A program made the position numbers and the translations under genes. Below are positions 1-7,481 of a DNA stretch of 64,000 nt, one piece after another (position 1 is the stretch's first letter; each line of letters opens with the position of its first letter). Source of the DNA: Ensifer sp. Root278 (GTDB taxonomy: Bacteria; Pseudomonadota; Alphaproteobacteria; Rhizobiales; Rhizobiaceae); assembly GCF_001429285.1 (NCBI RefSeq), contig NZ_LMJJ01000023.1, forward strand, positions 449,708 to 513,707, in the 5' to 3' direction. The notes under the pieces are model-generated. The model did no database searches and was not told the origin of the DNA. It saw only the letters and a program-made list of their open reading frames with translations.

Positions 1-66
1 CTGTCGGCCTGAGCCACCAACGATTCCAGTCGGCGTGATCTGACGCCGACCTGCAGGCAAGAACAG

Positions 67-96
67 ACACCTCCGGAGCGCATCCGGAGGTGTTTT
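67..96 (+). terminator. Rho-independent terminator of a gene left of the window
   Basis: Perfect 10-bp stem (68-77 with 83-92, arm CACCTCCGGA), 5-base loop, then TTTT. No gene precedes it within the window, so it probably ends a rightward gene lying off the left edge. Confidence 0.7.
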
Positions 97-206
97 GCGT
101 CGCACGGCCTTGAATTTGCCGAAAGAACCGACACATCGGGGAACTAGACGCCATGAGAAGAACGAACGCGGCGCAGACATGCGACGCGGCGGCAGGACGG
201 AGATTC

Positions 207-896
207 ATGAACGGACCACTTGCGACCACCGGATGGATTGCACTGACTACTTTCGTCCTCGTGCTCGCACTCATTCCATTGGATCCATATCTGTCGCAAA
301 GCGCGCAGGCGCTGCCGGAAAGCATCGTCGATTTCAATCGGATGATCACGGACTTCGGGACGTTCGCCTGGATGATCTACCTTTCAGCTGGGCTCCTGGC
401 AGCGACGTTCATCCTGCGTCGCGCGGCAAACCAGGGGCCGCTTCAGCGCAGGGCAAGTGCCGCCCGCGATCTTGCGGCCTATTTCCTCCTGACGATCGGC
501 ACAGCCAGCGCGCTGGTCCACACACTGAAAATTATCGTCGGCCGGGCCCGGCCGGAACTCTTCACCGAGCTCGGCGCCTACAGCCTGACGCCGTTTGCCA
601 ACAGCGGTCTGTACGAAAGTTTCCCCTCCGGCCATTCGACCGCGGCCGGCGCCTTCTTCGGTGTCTTCGCCATGCTGATGCCGAAGCTGAGGCCACTCTT
701 TCTGATCCTGGCGCTGACGATCGGCGTTTCCCGCGTCATCGTCGGCGCACACTACCCAAGCGACGTCGCTGCCGGGCTGCTGCTCGGTCTCTGGACATCC
801 GTGATGGTGGCGTTTCTCTTCGCGCGGCAGAACCGGCTGTTTCATCTGAGCGAGGGTGGATGGCCGCTCGTGGGGCGCAGCGATCCACGCCCATAA
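207..896 (+). CDS. PAP2-superfamily phosphatase (membrane phosphatidic-acid-phosphatase type)
   Basis: A 229-residue integral membrane protein with the three PAP2 phosphatase motifs in order: K-IIVGRA-RP, then PSGH, then SR-VIVGA-H-YPSD with the catalytic His and the Asp of the relay. The family removes phosphate from lipid phosphates such as phosphatidate or undecaprenyl pyrophosphate on the periplasmic face of the membrane; the exact substrate cannot be read here. Hydrophobic stretches at the N-terminus and between the motifs fit five to six membrane spans. The start at 207 is preferred because AGGACGGAG lies just before it; an in-frame ATG at 153 would add 18 polar residues. It is a single gene, convergent with the transporter at 1005. 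Confidence 0.85.
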   Translation: MNGPLATTGWIALTTFVLVLALIPLDPYLSQSAQALPESIVDFNRMITDFGTFAWMIYLSAGLLAATFILRRAANQGPLQRRASAARDLAAYFLLTIGTASALVHTLKIIVGRARPELFTELGAYSLTPFANSGLYESFPSGHSTAAGAFFGVFAMLMPKLRPLFLILALTIGVSRVIVGAHYPSDVAAGLLLGLWTSVMVAFLFARQNRLFHLSEGGWPLVGRSDPRP

Positions 897-923
897 AAAA
901 GCCGGCGCGGAAGGCCGCGCCGG
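895..923 (-). terminator. Terminator downstream of the MHS transporter
   Basis: A 9-bp GC stem (902-910 with 915-923) followed on the minus strand by six T residues (895-900). It overlaps the stop codon of the PAP2 gene, so both convergent genes end within one small hairpin region. Confidence 0.75.
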
Positions 924-960
924 AGTCAGGAGAGCCATAGTAGCTCGGGGAAGATTTGGT

Positions 961-992
961 GCGCTCCCGGGAAATGGTTCTCCCGGGAGCGC
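961..992 (-). terminator. Second hairpin downstream of the MHS transporter
   Basis: Perfect 11-bp stem (961-971 with 982-992, arm GCGCTCCCGGG), 12 bases past the transporter stop. It has no T run of its own, so it is either an mRNA-stabilising 3' hairpin or the first part of a two-step terminator with the hairpin at 895-923. Confidence 0.5.
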
Positions 993-1004
993 GTGACTGC
1001 AGAC

Positions 1005-2894
1005 TTAGTCCATCGCGTGAATGTCGCGGTCCTTCGTTTCCGGCAGGAACAGGAGGCCGATGACCAGCGTGATGCCTGCGAAGACGATCGGGTACCAGAG
1101 GCCGTAGTAGATATCGCCCTGGGCCGCGCTCATCGCGAAGGCCGTTGCCGGAAGCAGGCCACCGAACCAGCCGTTGCCGATGTGGTAGGGCAGCGACATG
1201 CCGGTGTAGCGGATGCGGGTCGGGAAGAGTTCGACCAGCAGCGCAGCGATCGGGCCGTAGACCATGGTCACGTAGATGACGAGCACGGTCAGAACGGCGA
1301 TGATCGTCGTCCAGTTGACATTGGCGGGATCCGCCACCATCGCGTAGGTGCCGCCGCCGGCGATCGTGTAGACGGCCATTTCGGTGGCAGTGCCGACTTC
1401 ATCCTTCGTCAACAGCTTGTCGGCGACGAGCTTGTCGGCCGGAACCATGGTCTTCTCGCCGCCGCGAACGGCAGCCGGATCAAGCGCCAGTTCCGGGTTG
1501 GCGGCGACAAAGCCGTCAAGCTTGGATTCCGGGACCTTTGCCGCACCACGAACCAGCGGGTAGCCGGCATTGTGAAGCGCCGTGTTGGTTTGCTTTTCGA
1601 AGGCGGCATTGGCAGCCTTGGCGCCATCGCCTGCGGCGACCGCGTCGTAGCTGTTGATCGTGGTTTCGCCGACCTTGACCGTTGCGGCCGTACCCGCGGC
1701 GGCCGTCGTTACCACGTCGTAGGGCACCGAGTTCTTGGTGAGGAATGCGGTTGCGATGTCGCACGAGGTGGTGAACTTCGCCGTGCCCGTCGGGTTGAAC
1801 TGGAATTTGCAATCGCCGGGGGCCGCGGTCACCGTCGCGCGGACGGTTGCCTGGGCTTGAGCGAGTGCCGGGTTACCGGCCCAGGTCAGCGCCTTGAACA
1901 GCGGGAAGTAGGTGAGCATGGCAAGCAGCAGGCCGGCCATGATGATCGGCTTGCGGCCGATCTTGTCGGAGAGCCAGCCGAAGAGCACGAAGAAGCCCGT
2001 ACCGATCAAGAGCGAAGCGGCGACCATGATATTTGCCGACTGGCCGTCCACCTTGAGCACGCCCGTCAGGAAGAACAGCGCGTAGAACTGACCGGAGTAC
2101 CAGACGACGGCCTGGCCGACGACGGCACCAAACAGTGCCAGAAGCGCGATCTTGGCATTCTTCCACTGGCCGAAAGCTTCCGACAGCGGTGCCTTGGAGC
2201 CCTTGCCCTCTTCCTTCATCTTCTTGAAGGCCGGCGATTCGTTCATCTTCAGGCGAATCCAGACGGAAACACCGAGAAGCACGACGGAGACGAGGAACGG
2301 AATGCGCCAACCCCAGGCAGCAAAGGCTTCCTTGCCGACCAGGAACTGGACGAGCAGGATCACCACCAGCGACAGGAACAGACCGAGCGTCGCCGTCGTC
2401 TGGATCCAGGAGGTGAAGTAACCTCGGCGCCCGTGCGGCGCATGCTCGGCCACATAAGTGGCGGCACCGCCATATTCGCCGCCGAGCGCCAGGCCCTGTA
2501 GCATGCGCAGCGCGATGAGCAGGATCGGTGCGGCAATGCCGATCGAAGCAGCGCCGGGCAGGATGCCGACCAGGAAGGTCGACAGACCCATGATCAGGAT
2601 CGTCACGAGGAAGGTGTACTTGCGGCCGACGAGGTCACCGAGGCGACCGAAGACCAGGGCGCCGAACGGGCGAACGAGGAAGCCCGCGGCAAAGGCCAGA
2701 AGCGCGAAAATGTTACGCGTCGTTTCCGGATAGGAACTGAAGAAGGTCGCGCCGATATAGACGGCAAGCGAGCCGTAAAGATAGAAATCGTACCATTCGA
2801 ACACGGTACCAAGCGACGAGGCGAAGATGACCTTCTTCTCCTCGCCGGTCATTGGACGCGTTTTTGCGTCGTCCACTGTCGCGACATTTGCCAT
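1005..2894 (-). CDS. MHS-family MFS transporter with a large soluble insert
   Basis: A 629-residue major facilitator protein of the metabolite:H+ symporter type. It has an N-terminal FEWYDFYLYG motif, GRLGDLVGRK in loop 2-3 and a second GWLSDKIGRK repeat in loop 8-9. Family members import small carboxylates, osmolytes or aromatic acids; no substrate can be assigned. Unusually, residues about 342-517 form a roughly 175-residue hydrophilic Ala/Thr-rich insert with two Cys residues 17 positions apart (DCKF and SCD), placed between two late membrane helices; ordinary MHS carriers are about 430-450 residues. The start at 2894 follows GGAGG with 9-base spacing; an ATG seven codons earlier overlaps that ribosome site. 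Confidence 0.85.
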   Translation of the reverse strand: MANVATVDDAKTRPMTGEEKKVIFASSLGTVFEWYDFYLYGSLAVYIGATFFSSYPETTRNIFALLAFAAGFLVRPFGALVFGRLGDLVGRKYTFLVTILIMGLSTFLVGILPGAASIGIAAPILLIALRMLQGLALGGEYGGAATYVAEHAPHGRRGYFTSWIQTTATLGLFLSLVVILLVQFLVGKEAFAAWGWRIPFLVSVVLLGVSVWIRLKMNESPAFKKMKEEGKGSKAPLSEAFGQWKNAKIALLALFGAVVGQAVVWYSGQFYALFFLTGVLKVDGQSANIMVAASLLIGTGFFVLFGWLSDKIGRKPIIMAGLLLAMLTYFPLFKALTWAGNPALAQAQATVRATVTAAPGDCKFQFNPTGTAKFTTSCDIATAFLTKNSVPYDVVTTAAAGTAATVKVGETTINSYDAVAAGDGAKAANAAFEKQTNTALHNAGYPLVRGAAKVPESKLDGFVAANPELALDPAAVRGGEKTMVPADKLVADKLLTKDEVGTATEMAVYTIAGGGTYAMVADPANVNWTTIIAVLTVLVIYVTMVYGPIAALLVELFPTRIRYTGMSLPYHIGNGWFGGLLPATAFAMSAAQGDIYYGLWYPIVFAGITLVIGLLFLPETKDRDIHAMD

Positions 2895-3159
2895 TTCGTT
2901 TATCCTCCACTCCAAAACAGCTTGTTGGAGCGCCCATTGGCTGGTCCGGCATTCCTCCCTAGAACCGCCGGACGTGGTGCGCCTGTTGAAGAGGATGTCA
3001 GAAAACCTGCGGCGCAGGCAGAGATGCTTTCGGCTTATGACTTTCGTCTAATGCGGCGATCGACCGCGGACCACGCCGGGGAAGCCACCACGATGCAGCG
3101 GCGTCTTGACTCTTCCCCAAAACCGCGTAAGAGCAGCGACGAACGAGGAAATCACCACC

Positions 3160-3279
3160 ATGCGACCGATCGGTCCAGCCATCGCTGCTTTGATCCTGCC
3201 GGCTCTTGCCGCGGGGCAGGATGTCGATTTTTCGTTCGCTTGCAAAACAACGGCCAAAACGACGACGAAAACCGTCTGA
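3160..3279 (+). CDS. Possible small secreted peptide (39 residues)
   Basis: A short open frame with a GAGGA ribosome site 10 bases before its ATG. The product begins MRPIGPAIAALILPALAAG, which resembles a cleavable signal peptide, and continues as a short Thr/Lys-rich tail containing one Cys. It lies in the 500-base gap between the transporter and asd, on the asd strand, 112 bases before asd. I recognise no family. Support is only the ribosome site, signal-like N-terminus and position; it may be chance. Confidence 0.35.
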   Translation: MRPIGPAIAALILPALAAGQDVDFSFACKTTAKTTTKTV

Positions 3280-3391
3280 CGTCTCTGGCCCTCCGCTCTC
3301 TCCCCGGTAAGGCCGGGGACCGGAACCTTCGTGGCAACGCGCGCGGTTCCCCCTCCACCCGACGAGGAGAGACAGAAAGAGAGCTTAGATC

Positions 3392-4426
3392 ATGGGTTTC
3401 AAGATTGCAGTCGCAGGCGCCACCGGCAATGTCGGCCGGGAGATGCTGAACATCCTTTCCGAACGCGGCTTTCCCGCGGATGAAGTGGTCGCGCTTGCTT
3501 CCGCCCGCTCCCAGGGCACGGAAGTTTCCTTTGGCGACAAGACCCTCAAGGTCAGGAACCTCGAAAACTACGATTTTTCCGATACCGATATCTGCCTGAT
3601 GTCGGCCGGCGGCGCTGTTTCTCTCAAGTATTCGCCGAAGATCGGCCAGCAGGGCTGCGTCGTCATCGACAACTCTTCGGCCTGGCGCTACGACGCCGAA
3701 GTGCCGCTGATCGTGCCGGAAGTGAACCCGGACGCGATCTCGCTCTTCACCAAGAAGAACATCATCGCCAACCCGAATTGCTCGACGGCCCAGCTCGTCG
3801 TGGCGCTGAAGCCGCTGCACGACCATGCCAAGATCAAGCGCGTCGTCGTCTCGACCTACCAGTCGGTTTCCGGCGCCGGCAAGGACGGCATGGACGAACT
3901 CTTCAACCAGACCCGCGCCGTCTTCGTCGCTGATCCGATCGAATCGAAGAAGTTCACCAAGCGCATCGCCTTCAACGTCATCCCGCACATCGACGTGTTC
4001 ATGGAAGACGGCTACACGAAGGAAGAGTGGAAGGTCCTGGCCGAAACCAAGAAGATGCTCGATCCGAAGATCAAGGTGACCTGCACGGCTGTGCGCGTTC
4101 CCGTCTTCATCGGCCATTCGGAATCGGTCAACATCGAGTTCGAGAACGAGATCACCGCAGACGAGGCCCGCGACATCCTGCGCGAAGCACCGGGTTGCCT
4201 GGTCGTCGACAAGCACGAAAACGGTGGCTACGTCACGCCTTACGAATGCGCCGGCGAAGATGCGACCTACATCTCGCGCATCCGCGAGGACGCAACCGTC
4301 GAAAACGGTCTCAACATCTGGGTCGTTTCCGACAACCTGCGCAAGGGTGCGGCACTCAACGCGATCCAGATTGCCGAGCTCCTGGTCAACCGCGGTCTCA
4401 TCAAGCCGCGTAAGCAGGCCGCCTGA
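3392..4426 (+). CDS. asd: Aspartate-semialdehyde dehydrogenase
   Basis: A 344-residue enzyme that reduces aspartyl-4-phosphate to aspartate-4-semialdehyde with NADPH, the branch point to lysine/diaminopimelate, threonine and methionine. The N-terminus has the nucleotide-binding loop GATGNVGREM. The active-site motif NPNCST (Cys near residue 132) is intact, and the C-terminal part carries the conserved GHSESVNIEF and NLRKGAALNAIQIAE segments. Length matches the family. It is apparently transcribed alone, with a terminator directly after it. The start follows an AGAGAG-type weak ribosome site. Confidence 0.97.
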   Translation: MGFKIAVAGATGNVGREMLNILSERGFPADEVVALASARSQGTEVSFGDKTLKVRNLENYDFSDTDICLMSAGGAVSLKYSPKIGQQGCVVIDNSSAWRYDAEVPLIVPEVNPDAISLFTKKNIIANPNCSTAQLVVALKPLHDHAKIKRVVVSTYQSVSGAGKDGMDELFNQTRAVFVADPIESKKFTKRIAFNVIPHIDVFMEDGYTKEEWKVLAETKKMLDPKIKVTCTAVRVPVFIGHSESVNIEFENEITADEARDILREAPGCLVVDKHENGGYVTPYECAGEDATYISRIREDATVENGLNIWVVSDNLRKGAALNAIQIAELLVNRGLIKPRKQAA

Positions 4427-4448
4427 AACGGCAATTGAGCAATTCGTT

Positions 4449-4479
4449 CCCGCCGAGCCCATCCGGGCTTGGCGGGTTT
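4449..4479 (+). terminator. Terminator of asd
   Basis: A 12-base stem with one G-T pair (4449-4460 with 4465-4476), 4-base loop and a short T run, 22 bases after the asd stop codon. Confidence 0.75.
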
Positions 4480-4510
4480 CCTGTTTCACAATCGCGGGTC
4501 GTTTCGCCCC

Positions 4511-4526
4511 GGCTTCACGTGAAACC
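4511..4526. promoter_or_regulatory. Weak parS-like site
   Basis: GGCTTCACGTGAAACC matches 13 of 16 positions of the ParB site TGTTTCACGTGAAACA and keeps the TTCACGTGAA core. It is intergenic, 28.6 kb from parAB. It is weaker than the five strong sites and may bind poorly. Confidence 0.4.
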
Positions 4527-4605
4527 ACGAAAAAGTTACCGCCGCTTCCGGCAGGTGACATGGCCGGCCAAGGCTGGCATTTTTGAAAGCAATGAGATTC
4601 GGGCT

Positions 4606-5442
4606 ATGACGGGGTATTTCATGCACAGGGCAAAGTGCGTAGCGGTGGGGCTTGCTGCCCTGGTTTCGACTGTGGTTTTTCCGGCGGTGGCCTCCGCCGC
4701 CCAATGCGGCAACGACGGAAGCGGATTTGCGGCCTGGGTGCAGAATTTCAAGCAGGAAGCCTCCGGCAGCGGCATCAGCCCTGCGGTGCTCGACCGCGCC
4801 CTTTCCAGCGTCTCCTACAACAAGGCGACGATCCGCGCCGACCGCGGCCAGAAGAGCTTCAAGCTGTCGCTCGACCAGTTCATGCAGAAGCGCGGCGGTC
4901 AGACGATCATTTCCCGCGGCAAGAAGATGAAGCAGCAGAATGCGGCGCTCTTCACCAGCATTGAACGCCGCTTCGGCGTGCCTGCCGGCCCGCTGATCGC
5001 TATCTGGGGCATGGAAACGGGCTTTGGCGGCTTCATGGGCAAGGAGCATACGCTCTCGGCCGTTTCGACGCTCGCCTATGACTGCCGCCGCTCGGACTAT
5101 TTCACCGACCAGCTCTATGCCGCCCTGCAGCTCGTACAGCGCGGTGACCTGAGCCCCGATGCGCGCGGTGCTGCCCACGGCGAGATCGGGCAGACCCAGT
5201 TCCTGCCGGCCAACGTCCTGAAATACGGCGTCGATGGCGACGGCAACGGCCACATCGACATGGTTCGCTCCAAGGCCGACGCGCTGGCCTCGACCGCCAA
5301 CTTCCTGCGCGGCCATGGCTGGCAGCCTGGCGCCGGCTATCAGCCCGGCCAGGCGAACTTCGGCGCGATCCAGGGCTGGAACGCGGCAACCGTCTACCAG
5401 CAGGCAATCGCCATCATCGGCGCCGAGATCGACGGCCTCTGA
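4606..5442 (+). CDS. Lytic murein transglycosylase (MltB/GH103 type)
   Basis: About 278 residues with a signal peptide (MHRAKCVAVGLAALVSTVVF, cut probably after ASA), so it is exported. The body is a transglycosylase 2 domain that cleaves the MurNAc-GlcNAc bond of peptidoglycan with 1,6-anhydro product formation. The catalytic Glu is in WGMETGFGGF, and GEIGQTQFLPANVLKYGVDG is the conserved substrate-cleft segment. DGDGNGHID looks like the EF-hand-type loop of MltB. There is no C-terminal peptidoglycan-binding domain, so this is the short form. The start could be 4606 or the ATG at 4621; both keep the signal peptide. Confidence 0.88.
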   Translation: MTGYFMHRAKCVAVGLAALVSTVVFPAVASAAQCGNDGSGFAAWVQNFKQEASGSGISPAVLDRALSSVSYNKATIRADRGQKSFKLSLDQFMQKRGGQTIISRGKKMKQQNAALFTSIERRFGVPAGPLIAIWGMETGFGGFMGKEHTLSAVSTLAYDCRRSDYFTDQLYAALQLVQRGDLSPDARGAAHGEIGQTQFLPANVLKYGVDGDGNGHIDMVRSKADALASTANFLRGHGWQPGAGYQPGQANFGAIQGWNAATVYQQAIAIIGAEIDGL

Positions 5443-5495
5443 TCGAACCCAATTCGCGCATCTCTCCGGATGCACGATGCCTTTCGGAAGATTGC

Positions 5496-5526
5496 AAAGC
5501 CCGGATCGTCGATCCGGGCTTTTTTG
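5496..5526. terminator. Bidirectional terminator between transglycosylase and carbonic anhydrase
   Basis: Stem AAAGCCCGGATC (5496-5507) pairs with 5512 onward, followed by TTTTTT. It sits between two convergent genes and has A and T runs on both sides. The same 31-base sequence recurs exactly at 23407-23437. Confidence 0.85.
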
Positions 5527-5530
5527 CCGG

Positions 5531-6184
5531 TTACATGCCCGGGCGGGAGAAGTCGCCGGTCGTGGGATCCATGATCCAAAGCTCGCCGGTCGAGATGTCG
5601 AACCAGGCGCCGTGCAGATGCAGCTTGCCCTTGGCTTCGAGGATCTGAACGCAAGGAAAGGTGCGCAGGTTGGCAAGCGAGTTGCGGATCGAGACCCGCT
5701 CGAGCGCACGCTGCCGCTCCGCCTGGGTCATGACGTCGTTGCTTTGGATCTGCTCGGCGGCCGGCTTCAGGAGGTTCATCCAGCGACCGATGAAATCGCC
5801 CGACGACAAGGGCTCGGCATCCGGATCGAGCGCCGCCTTGATACCGCCGCAGCGGCCATGCCCCATCACGACGATGTCGCTGACGCGGAGCGACTGCACG
5901 GCGAACTCAAGCGCGGCCGACGTCGAATGGTAATGGCCGTCCGGCTCATAGGGCGGCATGAGATTGGCGACGTTGCGCACGACGAAGAGTTCACCCGGCC
6001 CGCTGTCGAAGATCGTTTCCGGCGCCGCCCGCGAATCGCAACAGGCAACAACCATCGTCCTCGGCTTCTGGCCGGTTTCCGCCAGCACCTTGTAGCGCTT
6101 CTGCTGTTCGCTGAAGCGGCCATTCATGAAGTTGTGGTAGCCGTTCAGAAGGTGGTCCGGAAAACGCTGTTGCTGCTTGTCCAT
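5531..6184 (-). CDS. Beta-carbonic anhydrase
   Basis: A 217-residue beta-class carbonic anhydrase that interconverts CO2 and bicarbonate in the cytoplasm. The zinc ligands are visible: Cys and Asp in CCDSRAAPE and His and Cys in GHGRCGGIKA. The length is normal for bacterial enzymes of this class. GGAG lies 6 bases before the ATG. It is convergent with the transglycosylase and separated from pdxY by 130 bases, so probably monocistronic. Confidence 0.93.
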   Translation of the reverse strand: MDKQQQRFPDHLLNGYHNFMNGRFSEQQKRYKVLAETGQKPRTMVVACCDSRAAPETIFDSGPGELFVVRNVANLMPPYEPDGHYHSTSAALEFAVQSLRVSDIVVMGHGRCGGIKAALDPDAEPLSSGDFIGRWMNLLKPAAEQIQSNDVMTQAERQRALERVSIRNSLANLRTFPCVQILEAKGKLHLHGAWFDISTGELWIMDPTTGDFSRPGM

Positions 6185-6314
6185 CGATTACTCCGCTGCT
6201 GCTTCGAGCGGGATGAGCGGACTTCCGCCCGCATCACGCCCCGCCATGAATATCATCATGACCTAAAGTTCAATCCACGATGCGACAAGGGCTGCTGCCC
6301 ATGAACAGTTTCTT

Positions 6315-7196
6315 CTATTTGCGCCGCATCTGATTCGGATGCACCAGGCGGCGCATCTGCACCATCGCCATCGGCGTCGAAAGGCTCGAAGCGTCCTGCT
6401 CGATCGTCAACTCGTCGGCACCGCGTTTGACGCTCCGCGCGATGATCTCGAACACGCTTGCGGTCGCCATCTGCAATGCGCGCTCTTCCGATAGTCCTTC
6501 GAGAAGCCGCGCGAGAAACAGGGCAGTCAGCAAGTCTCCGGTGCCATTCGGCGGGTTCTCGACGAGCCGATGTTCGGCGAGCAGCGCGTGATTGCCCGAA
6601 AGGAAGAGATTGCCGGTACCGCCGCTCATCATCGGCACCGCTGAGGTCACCAGCACGCGGGCCGGACCGAGGCCGAGGGCGGCATCGAGGATCGCCGTAT
6701 TGGTTTCCAGCGTCGCGCCGGCGAGCCAGGCGAGCTCGAAGCGGTTCGGCGTCGCCAGGTTGGCGAGCGGCAGCAGCTGGTCACGGATGGCCGTCGCGGT
6801 CGCCTCCGGAACATAGAGCCCGCCGGCGTCGCCAATGACGGGATCGCAAGCGTAGATCAGCTTGGGATTACGTTCCCTAAAAGCCGTCACCAACCGCGCG
6901 ACACCTTCGGCCTGACCGGGCGATCCGAGATAGCCCGAAAGCACGGCGCGCACCTCCCCGACCCAGGGCGCGGCAATGAGATCGTCGATCATCGACTGGA
7001 AATCCGCGTCTGAAATGGTGACGCGGGTCGAGCGCCCGTGTCCGGGATGCCAGGGAAGAATGACTGTCGGCAGTGCCCAGACCGGATGCCCCAGCGTCTC
7101 CAACGCGAACACCGCGGCCCGGTTGCCGACCTTGCCACGCACGACATGGCTCGAGATGACGATGACGGCGCCGGGCAGGGAGGGCATTTCGGGCAT
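6315..7196 (-). CDS. pdxY: Pyridoxal kinase
   Basis: A 293-residue ribokinase-fold kinase that phosphorylates pyridoxal in the B6 salvage pathway. It begins with AVIVISSHVVRGKVGNRAA, the substrate-binding strand of PdxY, and has the ATP/anion-hole motif PNGTGDLLTALFLARLL near residue 225 with the catalytic Asp. Length matches E. coli PdxY closely. The ATG at 7196 is chosen; a TTG at 7208 in frame lies almost on top of the GAAGGA ribosome site and is less likely. Confidence 0.92.
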   Translation of the reverse strand: MPEMPSLPGAVIVISSHVVRGKVGNRAAVFALETLGHPVWALPTVILPWHPGHGRSTRVTISDADFQSMIDDLIAAPWVGEVRAVLSGYLGSPGQAEGVARLVTAFRERNPKLIYACDPVIGDAGGLYVPEATATAIRDQLLPLANLATPNRFELAWLAGATLETNTAILDAALGLGPARVLVTSAVPMMSGGTGNLFLSGNHALLAEHRLVENPPNGTGDLLTALFLARLLEGLSEERALQMATASVFEIIARSVKRGADELTIEQDASSLSTPMAMVQMRRLVHPNQMRRK

Positions 7197-7309
7197 CGAC
7201 GAGTCCAATCCTTCGGTCTACAAACTCTGATCACCCGACTGTCACCGCCCTGTCAACAGGCGATGGCAGATAGGTCCGGTGGAAGCCGCTGGCGTTTTCG
7301 TGCTTTTTC

Positions 7310-7463
7310 ATCGATTTTCGAGCAATTTTCGCGAAATTGCCTTCGATTTAAATGGATTTAAGCTGTTTTCACGTGAAATTCTCCAATTTTCGGCTCGATT
7401 TTGCCGAAATCGGCGTAAAAAGCGGTCGCCATTAGCCATGGTTCTGATAGGGTTTGGCCTATC
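7310..7463 (+). promoter_or_regulatory. AT-rich control region upstream of gdhZ
   Basis: This stretch is much richer in A and T than its surroundings. It contains an inverted repeat GCAATTT (7322-7328) with AAATTGC (7334-7340), a TTTAAATGGATTTAA segment, and at 7367-7378 the perfect dyad TTTCACGTGAAA, the core of a ParB site. It most likely holds the gdhZ promoter. I cannot assign a regulator with confidence. Confidence 0.45.
7365..7380. promoter_or_regulatory. parS-like site upstream of gdhZ
   Basis: GTTTTCACGTGAAATT has the complete 12-base core TTTCACGTGAAA of the ParB site but differs at all four outer positions, 12 of 16 overall. ParB family proteins read mainly the inner dyad, so weak binding is possible. 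Confidence 0.35.
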
Positions 7464-7481
7464 ATGAGTGGGAGAGACTTC

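Noticed and set aside
7347-7362. CtrA-type box TTAA-N-TTAA upstream of gdhZ
   Set aside because: The spacing is 6, not the 7 bases of a CtrA site.
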